NCBI GenBank assembly: GCA_014529385.2
Contig: CM043944.1
Coordinates: 90,441,384-90,501,383 of the forward strand
DNA length: 60,000 nt
Reading direction: 5' to 3'
Source of the DNA: Adiantum capillus-veneris
Lineage: Eukaryota; Streptophyta; Polypodiopsida; Polypodiales; Pteridaceae
This document shows positions 12,996 through 27,279 of the stretch, one piece after another. Position 1 is the first letter of the stretch, and each line of letters begins with the position of its first letter. Under the pieces are notes generated by a model. It was not told the DNA's origin, did not search any database, and saw only the letters and a program-made list of their open reading frames with translations. Both the position numbers and the translations under genes were made by a program.

Positions 12996-14273
12996 TTACA
13001 ATATTGTAACCACCAACATTAGGCCATGCTCTTTATCAATCACTTCCACATCCACGGCAGGATTATCTTCCAAACCTGCAGAAACCTGGTCCATAGGAAT
13101 GTACTTACCTCTGAGCATTTGTGATCGCATATACCAAAAGGACACTAACAGTGATTGGCTTGCAATCATGTACTTGACAACTAGAGTGTCAAGCGCGACC
13201 TCGCACCGTATGCCAATCTCTTCCTTTACATACCATCCTCTGTCAAGAAGTTTGTCACAGGATGACTTCTGAAATGACTTGCACATGAACATAGTTTTCG
13301 TAACACGTATATTGTATTTATGAAACAACTCTATGAACAGTGCAGCAGGACAAAAGTTTGCAATTCTAACTAGTTTCGTGGGAATAGAGCTACGTAGAGA
13401 CCTCTGTATATCCTTGTAGATCTTACTTCGCATTGCCTCCATCATTGTTTCCTCAGGAACTAGCCTATCCACAATGTTCCAATCGATTGGTAGAGGCACT
13501 TTCACCAACATGCCATTCTTATTCCCCGGGCTGAGTTGGTAGAAGTGGTCATAGAAAAATATTCCTTCATCAGCCAGGCTTTTGCTGCTTCTCCTTGAAT
13601 ACTGTAGAGAACCAATGTGGACATGAACAACAAGGAAGAGGCCTATTATGCACTCCACAGGCTCCCATTGCTCATAAGAAGAGGGATAAACATTTGCAAA
13701 ATATATAACAAGAGTTAAACTAAGAGTATCAATAATTCAAAATGACAAATCTAATGTAGTTGAGATGTGAAGAATGGAGACATTGCTCATAAGAAGAGGG
13801 ATAAACGTTGCAAAATATATAAGAAAAGTTATAATAAGAGTATCAATAAGTGAAATGACAAATCAAATGCAGTTCAAATGTCAAGAATACTTACAATTAC
13901 AACGTGGTTGATGTATATCTGACACATTTCCACTGTTTGCTATCACGTCTGGATGGGTGAACACATGCTGAACAAGAACTTCCTTTACAGATCTTTTGCC
14001 GATTTCAACTTTGAAATCCAACACTCTGGCCTTCCATGCTGAGCGGTAAAAATTGATAGCACTAGAACTCTTGGGTCTTCTTGGTTGCATGAGGACCCAT
14101 GAACCTTTGTTTATCCTTTGTCCAACCCATTGGTTCTCTGCACTTATTGAAGTTGATATTGTAATTGAGGTTATGCTACTACTTGGCCTTCTAGGAAAAG
14201 TGCAGCTGTTGGTAGTTGGTGTGAGAGACCATAAACATCTAGAGCTTCTTGGGCGAGAAGACGTGGAAACCAT
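12996..14273 (-). CDS. Unrecognised two-exon transposon gene
   Basis: Exon 1 starts at the ATG at 14273 (MVSTSSRPRSS), with a Ser/Thr/Arg-rich, probably disordered, N-terminal third, then a folded-looking part (VLVQHVFTHPDV). A strong GTAAGT donor lies at 13894. Exon 2 runs to the TAA at 12996 (about 220 residues, including LVRIANFCPAALFIELFHKY and CDKLLDRGWYVKEEIGIRCE). The acceptor is unresolved: the AG that best extends exon 2 (after CTTAG near 13715) is out of phase by one. It has no stops inside either exon. No family recognised. It is the outermost gene at the right end and is transcribed inward. Confidence 0.55.
13665..13868. repeat. Tandem duplication inside an intron
   Basis: About 85 bp at 13665-13750 (CATTGCTCATAAGAAGAGGG onwards) recurs at 13782-13868 with about 85-90 percent identity by eye. 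The left copy runs into exon 2 of the minus-strand gene, so the duplication may have displaced its splice acceptor. Confidence 0.8.
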
Positions 14274-14593
14274 AGCTCTCAGAGAAAAGCTTTAGTGGAG
14301 GGAGATTCACTTTGAACGCATTCTATGGAGGGAAAGTGTTTTAGAATTCCAATATCTTGTGCGGGCTTAATGGTCACCCTCCACTACGTTAATGACCATA
14401 AGAGAATATCAGCAGTGGGACCACACACGCACATAACAACTCGGTAAAAGCAAGGAAGTTACAATGCCACAATCCTAGATTCATGAAAGTTTTTAGGGTA
14501 TTTTCCTAATTTTTGAGTCTTTCCACGTACTTTCCTACGTAACGTAGCCCTCTTGCTCATTGGACACGCTCTATTTTTCTCTCTCCTTCATAT

Positions 14594-14626
14594 GGCCCTC
14601 CAAATGACCTCCGAAATTTCCTAATG
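14594..14626 (-). repeat. Right terminal inverted repeat, 33 bp
   Basis: The exact reverse complement of 3318-3350, followed by GTG and then the host repeat GTGAAAGCGACTC. Confidence 0.95.
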
Positions 14627-14629
14627 GTG

Positions 14630-14964
14630 GTGAAAGCGACTCAATCATATGTTTCATGGGTGTCGTCGCTAGAGACAACGCCTACCCCTGCATGCGTGTG
14701 TTGGTTACAATCAGGTGGACCACCACCTTCGCATAGATTTGGACTGGAGGGAAATAAATTCAAAGGTCCAAAAATGTAAGCTCTCTATGCAACCTTTTTT
14801 TACATTGCACACGTGAGCACATTCTTACCTTCCTACCCACCGACGGTTTCTTGCCTTGCTACTATAGGCTCCTCCATGTGATTTAGATAGCGTTGTTCCC
14901 CCCTTTGTGTAGCTCCTATAGTCATCCATTCCATGGCTTTGTGCAATGCCCAATTGGTAGGACT

Positions 14965-15040
<76 letters not shown>

Positions 15041-15405
15041 GCAATTCTTTGTAATACGATGGGAGAGAAAGCGACTCAATCGTATGTTTCATTGGTGTCA
15101 TCGCCAAAGACAACACCTACGCTTGCATGCGTGTGTTGGTTACGATCAGGTGGATCACCACCTTGGCATAGATTTGGACTGGAGGGCAATAAACTCAAAG
15201 GTCCAAAAATGTAAGCTCTCTATGCAACCTTTTTTTACATTGCACACGTGAGCACATTCTTACCTTCCTACCCACCAACAGTTTCTTGCCTTGCTCTACA
15301 AGATCCTCCATGTGCTTTAGATAGCGTTGTTCCCCCCTTTGTGTAGCTCCTATAGTCACCCATTCCATGGCTTTGTGCAATGCCCAGTTGGTAGGACTCG
15401 ATGAA

Positions 15406-15476
<71 letters not shown>

Positions 15477-15500
15477 GCAATTTTTTGTAATACGATGGGA
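14630..15500 (+). repeat. Two tandem Y units with (GA)n tracts
   Basis: Unit 1 (14630-15061, GA at 14968-15036) and unit 2 (15062-15500, GA at 15412-15472) are closely alike through CGACTCAATC, TTGGCATAGATTTGGACT and TTTCTTGCCTTGCT blocks. A third copy lies at 2437-2975. Not coding. Confidence 0.85.
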
Positions 15501-15699
15501 GAGAAAGTCTACAGTGGTGTAGAGAGTGTACATGGGTATGGTGATAGAGTTGGGTTTGGACCATGGCCCATGTGCTTCTACTTTCTTTCTGATCGACAAT
15601 GATCATACACTTGGCATCTCTCACTCATACATCTTGAACGAGGACCCCCGCATGGAAAATCATGTGACCCACCGAAGGTTTTTGCACTATTTTTCTCTA

Positions 15700-15855
15700 T
15701 TTCGGAGTGGAGTTTCACCTCTTCCCCTCACTCTCAACCGTCATTTTTGAAATTGAAAACAGCACGATATTAAGGCAAGACACATTTTTCACAAACACTG
15801 ATTGCAAGTCTCATATATGAGAGAGTAGAAGAAGATCTTTGTGTTCCATAACAAT

Positions 15856-15899
<44 letters not shown>
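15700..15899. repeat. MITE M end fragment and (GA)n tract
   Basis: 15730-15800 matches one end of MITE M (TCATTTTTGAAATTGAAAAC through ACACATTTTTCACAAACACT); the other end is missing. A GA tract follows at 15857-15899. Confidence 0.6.
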
Positions 15900-15901
<2 letters not shown>

Positions 15902-16679
15902 GCATGCGAAATGCAATGTATGTATGTTGTTGCGAGAGAGTTTTGGAGGCAAGAACGAGCAAGAATTGAGGGTTTAAACAAGGGAAGAAGGAAGGTGCCT
16001 AATTCTAGAAGAGTGGAGGCTATAGCGGGGCGGAGATTGGCAGGGGAAGCGACAAAGAGAACGATTGATGAGTAGAAAGAAGGAAATGGAAAACTTTAAA
16101 TTGGCATGAGAGAGAGAGAGGTGGTTGCCATTGCTGTCGTTGTTTCCTCTCCCCCCATGTGGAGAAAACAGTCTGCTTACGGGCGTGACCTGGGCTTGCA
16201 GCCAATAAAACACAGAGCGAGCTCAAGTTTAAAAACTAGTAGGAGGAGGAATTGAGGCATTGTTCTGCAGCTCCCTCATCAATAGTGAAGTAGGCGAATA
16301 AAGGGGGGAAAAGAACCTTAAATGCGTTGTTTTGAGGTGATACGGGGCTCTACCAATGCTGAGACCAAAGCTTGAGAGAGAGAGAGAGTCCTGTGTTGTG
16401 TAGTTTGCAGGTCGAGGCGCAGAGAGTGGTTGGCATACTGTGTTTTAGAACGGTGCTTACCAACTCACACCATAGAGAGAGAGAGAGAGCGTGATGTGTC
16501 GTGTGGTTGTATATCGAGGCATGTAGAGATAGAGAGAGTGGTTGACCATCGTCGAAGGCCTCACCATTGTACCATTGATAAGATCGAGCGAGACCCGCCG
16601 GTAGGGGTAGAGAGAGAGAAATAGGGATAAAGATAGAGAGATAAATGAAGGAAGGAGAGATAGATATGGTGATAGGGGG

Positions 16680-16744
<65 letters not shown>

Positions 16745-17420
16745 GTAGAGAGGAGAAAAAGAGATATAGAGAGGGGGATTCCTGCCCACCTAACATGCAA
16801 CGCTCTTAGGAACATTTGGTGAGTGGGATTAATTTTAACGACTACATCGGGTGAGAGTAAGAGTCGCAACCAGCAAGTGTGAGAGAGAGAATTTATGGAT
16901 AGAACTTTCACTTCGAGTTGAGAGAGAGAGAGAGAGAGTGTTAGAGAGAGAAGTAGTTTTCTTGATCTGCTTTTATGAAATTTGTCAAGGACAAGGGGTT
17001 TGAAGGTAAGATGGACCTTTGGGGGCGCCGTTTTACTAGTTTTCTTAAAATTTAAGGGTTTTGTTCCTTTCTTACTGACTTTAATTAATTTTCAAGCAAC
17101 GCAATCATAAGCTAAAAATACACTTTTCTCAAAATTTGCTTGCTCTTCTTTGAGCAACTAACTTATAAGATCTAAGATATATATATGGAGAGGAGATGTC
17201 TTCTTTTAAATGATAAAAATAAAAATAAGACACACTAGAACTTTGTTCCTTTTAAACTTTAGCTTTTTTAAGGAATTGATTAGTATATTGTGTATTGTCT
17301 TGTAGATATATAAAATACTATTAGAAGTAGAGTTATGAAGTATTCACAGGGCTTCGAAAGGAAAAAAGGTGACTATTTTTAGAAAGGAAAAAGCTCATAA
17401 TGATCTTCATGAGTGTGTGT

Positions 17421-17464
<44 letters not shown>

Positions 17465-17980
17465 ATTCTTTAAAAGAAACCTTTTATTTAGTCCTTAATG
17501 TAAAATTGTGAAACATAGTTTATTTCTTAAATAGTGTTTGAAAAAACCCAGGATTTAGTACTTTTTTACTAGTTAGACTTGCAAATCTTAGCTAGATTAT
17601 GAGATGGCCTTGATCAACATTTATAAATATTTATAAGTTTTAATGTAAAAGTCGACCAATTTAATATTTTGACCTAACAACCTGTAAACTTTTAAAGGTG
17701 CCTTTAATTTTTTTGGTTAGGAAAAATGCTTTTGACAAGCCCTGTTCTTAAGTTTAAAATGATTTGTGGTTTGAAAACATTAAAAGTTTTTAAAAAATTA
17801 ATATGTTGAAACTCCAAATTTGTTGCATCCTTTCCAAAATAAAGTAAATGTAGCATTGGGAAAGATCATGAGAACGGATTTCTTTTCAATGCTCTTCAAG
17901 GATTTCAAGACTTTTTGAAGGACACTTGTCAAACACAAAAAATTGGACGACCTTCATCCATATGGATGCTAAGGCCTTTA
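15900..17980. other. GA-rich then AT-rich non-coding DNA
   Basis: GA tracts at 16374-16387, 16681-16740, 16920-16939 and 17424-17461 lie in otherwise unremarkable DNA. No coding signal seen. Confidence 0.6.
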
Positions 17981-18002
17981 GAGGCCAAAAAGATGAAGAA
18001 GC

Positions 18003-18800
18003 TTAAGACACACAGTAGAGATACTGCATAGTGATAATGCACCTAAATGTGCTTTGTGTGAGTATGAAAGACTGGGTTCCTCGCAACTGCCAATGTGCTT
18101 TGATTGTTAGTGTATAGGTTGCTTCTTGCTCGACCATAATATACATGAACTGTCGAGCATGAAGAAAAACCACTTGTGGACACTCGTGTGTCATGACCAA
18201 CCCAATCCGAGTCCAAAAGAGCATGCAAATCTTGCAGGAAATGATCCCCCCTTGGGATAAAATAACTCAAGATATAAAAGTAGCTAAAGATCCTTTTAAT
18301 AGCCTACCAATGCTTAGACCTTGGGCTATGTATCAATCTGCTAACATGTGGGACTGTAACTTATTATTTGGCCTTGTATTGCATACATAAACAAGGCATC
18401 CGTATGACATTAGCAATATCTCCAACATCATGAAGTCTAAATTTCAAGCCTATTCCCATTGAGTAGCAATAGATTTAGAGGCCTCAAGTCCAAACTCACA
18501 TAGTAATGTTTCTATGTATCTTGCTTGACACAAAAGAATCCCTCAATCACATTGCTTAAATTGTATTCCTAAGTAATGATGCAAAAGCCCCAAATCTTTC
18601 ATCTTGAAAGTGACATTCAACTTAGCCTTCAATTCAGCACTGTGTGCTCATTTCGACCAATAACCAACAAATCATCTACATACAAAATGATTGATGAGAA
18701 ATACATCACTCTCACGTTTGACATACAAAGTATTCATATTCATATGACACACATGGGAGGTATTTTGGGCCTACCTATCTGCTCCAATTGGACACAAGTT
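18003..18800 (-). pseudogene. Decayed Ty1/copia pol remnant (RT end and RNase H)
   Basis: Across shifting minus-strand frames: YVDDLLVIGRNEH (copia RT YVDD box, about 18690), FKMKDLG then LHHYLGIQF, CNTRPN, LDSDWVGHDTRVSTSGF (RNase H start) and NPVFHTHTKHI (RNase H end). The order is correct for copia. Many stops and shifts make it an old copy. The catalytic DSDW is still legible. Confidence 0.75.
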
Positions 18801-21800
18801 CTGCATATATAGCTAAGTGGTGAGGTAGCATGTAGGCTTATGAGACCTTGGAACATGGGTTCATAGGAGGTTTCAATCTTTTAATATATCTTTGATTACT
18901 ACCAAAGTTGTGACACAAAGTCTGGAACAATTGTGAAAGACAACATGTATCCAAAAGATGTAGTGACGATATTCTACCTCAATCCTTATTCTTCAAAATG
19001 CATACGTGAAGGCCCAGTGCAGACAACGAATTCAAGATGTGTATGATTTATGCGACTATGCGAGCCAAGACGATTTCAATGTTTTAAAAAGTTTTTTCAT
19101 GTGAAAAGCCTCTTAGGCCATGCAAGGCAAGTTGGGTAGTGAAGGCCATATGGTTAGTGATTAAAAAAGAAAGTGAGTGAGTGACTTAACTTGACTAGAT
19201 GAGGGACACCAAAAAGTCCCATTGTGTAAATTTTTTGCAAACTCATTTTCTGTAAAAATGGACCACGTCAAAGAAGGAAAACAATATTCTGAAGGGAAAG
19301 ACTATTTTGAATATTTTTGTGTCTCGCGCACATAGGCTAATTCTGCACCGTTTGAGAGACATTTAGTTTTTGTAACCTGCTCTTTTTTCAGGCTACGGGG
19401 AGATTTAAGAGAGCCTTTCTATGTATGCTCCACCATAGCCAATCACTTGGGAAAGAAGCAAACTTTGATTGCATCATCTATGGTGTCATCTCTCTCATTA
19501 CTTCTAATTCTCTTCTCTTCTCTTGTGCAATGACATCGACATGTGTAGGCTGTGTGCAAGCCCCCCAAGCCAATTGTGTGTGAGAATTGAAGAGTTATGA
19601 AGCCAATTGGAATGCAATAAGTTGTGATTTTGTGTGTTACTATGTGCTTAGGTGTGTGCATACGAGTATTTGTAGCAAAGTTTTGTTGTTTGATGTGTTT
19701 TCTCGAGAGGATCAGGGTGCTATGATTCCACATGAGCTATAGAAAGGCATGTGTGTATTATCGGGTGTGTTTTTTTCCCCCCCTCCCCCCCTTCTCACAT
19801 CTACATACACATAGAAAATGCTTACTTAATGCCACTCTTACAAAAGAAAACAAGAAAGAAAAAAGGTTCCCCTTCATCAGCTTGTCGAATGGCACAAACA
19901 AGCTTTATTCAACCCTTCCACAATTTCTCCCCAAAGTTTTATGCTTGAGGTAGATTGTATTATTCTCGATGGCATTTCCAATATATTCACTCACAATTGT
20001 GAGTTTTGTACCCAAAAAAAAAAGAGCCATTCCACAAATCTTCATTATCCAAGGAAATGTCTTCTTGTCTAAGGGGATGTGATTCTTGATTTTTTTTTTT
20101 GCAATCAACACATTGTTGATTTCTTGTAGAAAATCAACATTATGACACACATCTATACGCACATGCTTTGACATTCTGACACACATCTATAAGCACCCTT
20201 GACACTGCTTTTAACGCTTTCTTCCATCAATCTTCTTTGGTTGCAACAACATTGTGAAAATACAAATTGACAAATTTCACTACAAGGGGCTCTTTACACT
20301 TATGATGCCTATATCGACAAATATGAACTTGGTTTTTCCTTTTTGGGGTGTCGATATCATTGTCACAACCAAAATGTCAATGTCTGCATCATTATGCTTA
20401 TATAGCAATGCATATATTGATGCCTATTGATGCTACATTATCATAAATACTGAGGTGTATATCGATACTTGTAGGTACAAAAATTTGGGGGTGGTAGGAA
20501 TTTCCAAGTTTTTTTGAATTATATAGGTGTAGTAGCTAAAAAAAGGACTAGGTTTACATGCTTTTGTATCTTTTGGCTCCTGAATGCACAAACTATGCTT
20601 AAAGTGATTGTATATTCTTTTATGAGATAATACAACTCCACTCACAATTGTATGTATAGCCTCTCGGGTTGCATTTATATGCCCGTACCGAAAATAAATA
20701 TACATATAAAACGTTATTATATGCCAAAATCAGGTATAATCATCATATAGCTGTTTTATTTCTTTTTGATCAAAATATCTTTTGATCAAAAATTATCTCC
20801 TTGTTCTCCTCTTTTCTAACTTGTTTTTGTGTGTTGTGCCAAACTCGTGTGGTACACTTGTTTTACTCTCACCAGAGAGTTGGATTGTAGGTTATAGGCC
20901 ACTTCGTGGTGTGTAGCCATCCGTCTCACTCTAGAAGTGTGTAGAAACTAGTCACTTTTCTCGTGCTGTGTAGCCACTTGGCTCACTGTAGAGAAGGGTT
21001 TTAGGATAGACTTAGATTATCACTCGTGTGGGGCAGTTGTCTATCTCTCACCACAGGGCTGAGTTTAGGGTTTAGTGGTCGACTGGTGGAGTGCAGTAGG
21101 CATGATGCTATACCTCTCACTCTAGAGTGACCTATATGTTGCTCAATTTTAGATCAGCTCAAATTATTGTTTGTTTCACACAGACACACAAGATTTTTGT
21201 TCGTCAAACAAAAAGTGGAGACATGCATATTTTATGCCCTCTTCATCTTTCTATGATGCACTGGTTACTCTTGTGTTTTGAACTCCAAAGACACGTCATT
21301 GTTCATCACTAGATGACTTGGTGTTGTCTTGGATGTAGATACATACGATATTTGGCATGCATATGAAATTGTTGATGTTTGTGTTGTGAGTTCCACACAC
21401 TTCAATTCATCAAGGATTGGATTAAGTCACATCATTGTTCTTACTACATAGAAATGTGAGGGATATATTTATCTACCTAAGAGTGGGGAGATGCATACCT
21501 ATGCCCACCTACTCGCATACAACTTGTGCAACAGTTGTATACTGAGCTCAAGAGCAAGGGAATGCTGGAAAGAGCAACAAAGCACGCTAGAGTGGAAGTC
21601 AGCTCTTTCGTTGCTACTACAAAGCCAAAAAGTACGGTTAGAATAGAGTCTCCAGCTAGTGCCACTCTCGCTCCTAATCATTCTCATCTCCCTCTGTATT
21701 ACATATTTTGCCAGAAATTGCAATCTTCAACATACAAGATCCGCAGCTAGGAGAAGGGAGATGGGCACATGTGAAGCGTGTAGGTGTCACACACCTTGCA

Positions 21801-22753
21801 AAGAGATACTGTATCCGGAAAATATCTTCAAAGTCTATTTGTATGGACCCATAGTGGATCAGCAGGTCAAGGACAAAGCCACAGCTTTGGACATCGCTCA
21901 TTGCAACATTATTTATCCACTTGCCATGGCCCACCACATAGAGCGTCCAATGCTCATTTCACGTTTTTGGAATGGCGGCCATGTAGAGCAGTGGTGGATA
22001 AGAGAGTGCACTGTAGATGGTAGTCAACCTGCCATTCGTGATTATGTAACCAGTAATTCAAAATTAACATTTTGTAGATAATAAACGCTCTTCTTCAAAC
22101 TCTCAAGTATCTACATAGGCACAACTATCTCCACAATGATCTTCACTCCCGCAACATGATGCTTCACTTTGGATAGAAGGGGGTCTATGCAAGCATTATG
22201 GATTGGGGGTCATGTACAAAGACCAAAACAACAACATGAATTCCTCCTCTCCGCAGCTTGCAAATAGAAACTAGAAAGCAGAGCGAGAGAGATTTTCCAT
22301 GGGCTACCCCAGAATGCATATCTACTAATCCCCCTCCCTGGAGTAAAGCCATGGATATCTACTCCATGTGGCATACTTGTAAACAACTCTTGAAGTGTAT
22401 GGAAGTGCCACAAGAGCAAAACAAAAGGGATTTTAAAGGCAATGTACTTACCCACCTTGAGAGTCGCAAGCAAAACAATTCCTTAACCCAACCTAGCACT
22501 TTTGATCTTTTCCTTTCTAAACGGTGCCCATAGAGTGGGCTATGACATTGTAACGATTTTTGGTCTACAACCAACTGATGATTGAAATGATGAATTATTT
22601 CTGGTCCTCTTTCGTTGCGCTTGAGCTATCTTGTCTCTTTCCAACCACTTGGACCTGGACATTGATGGAGGAGGACAAGACTCACACAAGAGATTTTCAC
22701 AATCTCCCACAGTCCCAAGAGACCTCTAGAAGAATGTCAAACTCAAGGGCAAA

Positions 22754-22807
<54 letters not shown>

Positions 22808-25540
22808 CCCAAGAGACCTCACATTTCTTGTTAGCAGCAACAGTAGTAGTAATACCACAAGGCCAATGGTTGTGTTTTTGGATCCGGATCACAACATCTT
22901 GGGGCCCCTTCCATGTTAGATGGAGCTCAGTTCCAATCTTGAGCTTGTTGTCAGCAATGAACTTTGCCCAACCCCCAGAGAGTGCCATAAACTACAGGTG
23001 GTCGCATGGGATCACCTTCACCTACCATTGGTGCTCACTTCCGCCCTCCACACAAATCTTGACTTCTTTCTCCACTCCCATCTCCCTCAGTTTAGCATAA
23101 GAGGACAATGATGAGCCGCAAATAGCACAAGTCTATGATATTAAACTTAACGCTACCAAAGCTCGTTTAAGAATTGTTCTTCATTTTCACCTTTGGAAAT
23201 TAAGGATGTGTCAACACAAGATAGGGTAATTGGTTTGCAGTTACCTGCCTCCCTAAAAAATTCACCTTCTTATGTCCCCCCCCCCATGCCAATATGTGTG
23301 GATGTGTGCAGTCCAATCATCCTATCATAAGTATTACCCATCTTTGGTGTGGGGATGCCTAATAGGTAGGAACAAATATACCTCCTTAATCTCATTATTC
23401 TAGACTCAAGTGATTTGTAAAGTGCTAAAACCTATACAAAATATTCAAAACTTCAAGCACAAAGAAAAACAAGGCTATTCTAAAAGAATTGTTATAATAT
23501 ACGTGGTATTGATGTGTGTGAACACAGGTAGGACCATTGGAGAACTTTTTCTCTCACTAAGAGTTTTTTCCCATGCAAAATATAGACGCTCATCACTTTA
23601 GGGCTAACTTATCTTTCTATTTTTGCACTAAGCAATACACTCTGTGTTGTGTGCCTTAAGCTTCTTCATAGTCTCCAAGTTGTGTGTGCATCCCTGTAAC
23701 CCTAATTCCAACAATTGGTATCATGTATTGTTTCCAACACCCCTCTTTTCACGTTCTCTAATTTTTGCAAGCTTTAGAGAGAATTAGTAGGTTGAGTAAT
23801 ACTTAGGGACAACTTGTAGAGCTTGGTGTGCTCAGATTTAAATTGCCAAATCAACAAATCCACTTGTTAATTTTGAGGTCAAAATCAATCCAAAGCAACA
23901 AATGACACAAGCAATGCTCTATAGATCAATATAGTGATCCAAATTTGTCCACATTATTAGTCTCACGCTACATTATCAATGAACAATAAACAATAATAGT
24001 CTTTGCATTCTTCAATAAACTCATGTCAATCAAGTTATATTTTGCTGCGCTAAATAACTTCATCACTTCAAACAAAACACTTCAATCACATTGCACTATA
24101 TCGATTCATCTAAAGTGCAAGCTTTTGGCTTTCACACATTACGATAATCAAAACTTTTAATCAGTTATTTAAAACAATACAAACAAAACTCATCATCTCA
24201 TTGCACTATATCAATTAAATTATCTAAAGTGCAAGCTTAAAGCTTTCACACATTGCGATAATCGGTAATATTGATCAAATATTCCGATTGATTCTCATTG
24301 GAAATGAGGATTAATTGAAATCTTTGATGATTGTCATATCTATCTGAAGTGCGAATATGAAGTTCTCACACTCCACGATAGATCTTTGAAATCTTATATA
24401 TCAGCATTTGATGCACGTGTACGATCACACAATATGATAGACATAGCAATCCAAATAAAGATAATGTAATATCAATGTATTCGGACATGAGATTCCTAAA
24501 TTTTGAATCCAGTGAGAGCATAGTGTGATGGCTCTACACAGGACAAAAAAAAATTCCATCTATGTTCACTTTGAAGTGAGAAAGTATGTGCACGTCAAAA
24601 TCGAAATTACTTTGATAAAACTTACCTCTATTCTATTATAGTTTGCTGACAGATAACCTCATGTGAGAGTACACTTTGCACACAACGGTAATCTCTAATT
24701 TATATCACTAATTCACTTCCACATGTCAGTAAACTGAGCATGTAGCAAATGATTCCTAAAATATAAACACCTTGTATGAGTGAGAGTTTGATCTCTACAC
24801 AACATACAAAGCTTACAAAATTTGATTTTAAAACAAATAATTAATAAAATTTTAACAAAACATTAAATTAGATTTAATCAAAATTTAAAACATTATGAAT
24901 TTTTATATATTAAATTATAACAAAATTCTTTTTTTTTGTCTACTATTGACATGGAGTACCTTTTGTGAGGGACGCTAGTCTCAACAAGACGTGTTGCCGG
25001 TATATATGCTTTTATTTTAATCAATACATCTTTCGATCGCTTTTTTTTTTGTCCTAAACATCTTTTGATCAAAAAATATTAAGATACTTCGATCAAAAAA
25101 CTAGGAGAAAATACGTTACTTGTTTTTGCTGATGTGTCACCATATAATACGCTCGTAGAATATGAGGTCATGTAAAATACGCATCTATATGATGTATTGT
25201 ATGTTTCTTGTATATTGTATAACGCAACTTAGGAAGCCTAACCAGCAAATGCCAATAAACAAATTTCTTATACCCACATCTTGCACATCATAAATCTTTT
25301 CCATGCATTGAATGTGTATGCCTAATAGGGCTACATTACAAGGCCTGCATTGGCCCAATTTTTGATTCACCCTATGCGATACCCTGTCATCAAGGAGGAC
25401 TCCAAATAGGAGGGGGGAGGCATTCTAAATGCAAACCTAATATTATTAATATTAGAGGGGAATTTTCTGTGAGTTGCATGAATTTTTGCGTTTGATTGCG
25501 ATAATTTTTTGACAAAATTCAGAGTATATGCCCTTATAAT
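18801..25540. other. AT-rich region without recognisable genes
   Basis: About 6.7 kb of AT-rich sequence with only short shadow frames. Visible items: a (CA)n tract at 22750-22803, poly-T and poly-A runs, a C-run at 23278-23285, and an LTR-end-like TTCCAACA followed by ATTGGTATCA near 23708-23725 that could be an old retrotransposon 5' junction with a tRNA-Met-type primer site. No domain found. Confidence 0.55.
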
Positions 25541-25544
25541 AACG

Positions 25545-27257
25545 TTACAAGAGGAGTATGGGGACAAAAGCCATATATGAGCCCCTAGGGACATGTGTAC
25601 AATCATACCATTTAGAATTCTGTTCGAACAAATTTTGTTTTTTTTTAAGTTGATTTTTGGTTTCATTTAGTTTTTTTTTATAAGCCGAGGGTTCCATTGT
25701 CTTCACTTTGTCATATTCAGTACCTAAATGACCTACATTTAATATCGAACCATCTGTGCTAGTAAAAGTATCAAACCCTTTGAATGTGCTTGCTTTGCCA
25801 ATGTATACAAGTACACTAAAGAGTTGCATTGCTCCAATGCACGGTGCATCATAAAAAAAATGAATGGCACCTATCAACATTTTATACCACCCAATGGATG
25901 TAGCCTTCAAAGCCGAACAACTTTCACAATCTTTAGAAATACATACTGAGGTAATATTGTTTTACCTTTGATTACCAAAACACCTCCTATGAGCTGAGAA
26001 AATCTATCAAGAATCCATTGCAAATCTTGTGCATAACCCTCTTTGCTATCCAAGACAGATAATCCCATAGGAAGCCCATTACTATGAATAAACAAGATAA
26101 ACTGGCTTCACCTTTTATCTCTAGGCTAACTGTTGGAATTTTCCAAGGAACATAATCTAAAACATTTTCCTCTTTGCTACTTTTGAAAAGCCATCTTATG
26201 TATTCTTATACATAAGAGGGAATTTCAATCTTGCGAACTCCAATATGGAGCTGCGTCTTTACCCATGGAATACAAGTCTTCAATATTTATTGATAAATAT
26301 CATCGATGATGTTATAGATCGTAGCAATCTCCTTCCAATCTATCATCTTTTTGGAAGAGTTAGCTTCATTAAACTTACCAACTAACTTTTATTGTAACAC
26401 TATGTTCTACTTTCTTTGCATCACCCACTCCCTCATATATGGTAACTGCATCACTTGAGTCACTTGGAAAGCACTAAGGAGCCTTCCTTGAGTTTTTGTT
26501 GAGAAATTTGAACATCAGTAAAATCGAAACCACACAAATTCCTAAAATGTGAAGGGTTTGGTCTCTTTCCTTGCAACTCTCCTCTCTCAATAGCTCTAAT
26601 AATAGCCAATCATGTATCAAAGATATCCCTTGGACAAGCAACCAAGTGTGATTGATTTTGTGCAAAAATAATCCTTGTGGATGTCTTTGCAATTGTAATA
26701 AATTTCTATAGAGAAGACAAACTATCATCAATTGAGATTCAACAATCATCATCAAAGAGCTAAAAAAAATATTAGCAACAAAATATAATGATAGCTAACA
26801 TCCTTGTCTACTCAAGTTGGATGTCCCTTTAGTTTTTTAGACGGTGATCTTGATGGCTTATTGTAATGGTTGTATTGGGCCCTTAAATGCTTGAGAAAGT
26901 TACTATAGGGTTGCTTTTTAAATAATTCTTGAGCTCTGAGATTTGCCATTCTAGAGATGGCCACTATAGCCTCTAAAGGAGCATCACCAAGGATTCGAGC
27001 CTTTTGATGTTTATAGATAGCTTTCACTTCTCTAGCCCACCAATGAGGATTTTTTTTGCCTTTTCCACATGCTTGCTCAAATTATTTGGATTTGATAACA
27101 AAGATTTAGTCTTTGTGGATTCTGATGTACCTGCATCTAAAGTACTAGTTTCTAATGTGATATTCATCAAAGCTTGTTTCTTTGACTTCCTAGAAGATCT
27201 GGTTGTTTTCCCACTAGGCTTATTTGATTTCCACCCCTGTATCTTAGTTACCACCAT
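25545..27257 (-). pseudogene. Unidentified decayed coding tract
   Basis: Consecutive minus-strand frames (27257-27024, 27027-26812, 26095-25907, 25910-25545) look protein-like. The first is Lys/Ser-rich (TTRSSRKSKKQ), the second helical and basic, then GLSVLDSKEGYAQDLQWILD and IGKASTFKGFDTFTSTDGS. They appear to be pieces of one gene broken by shifts and gaps, read right to left. I cannot name the family; a transposon protein is the likeliest origin from the setting. Confidence 0.35.
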
Positions 27258-27279
27258 TTGAAATGACCCACAACAAACT

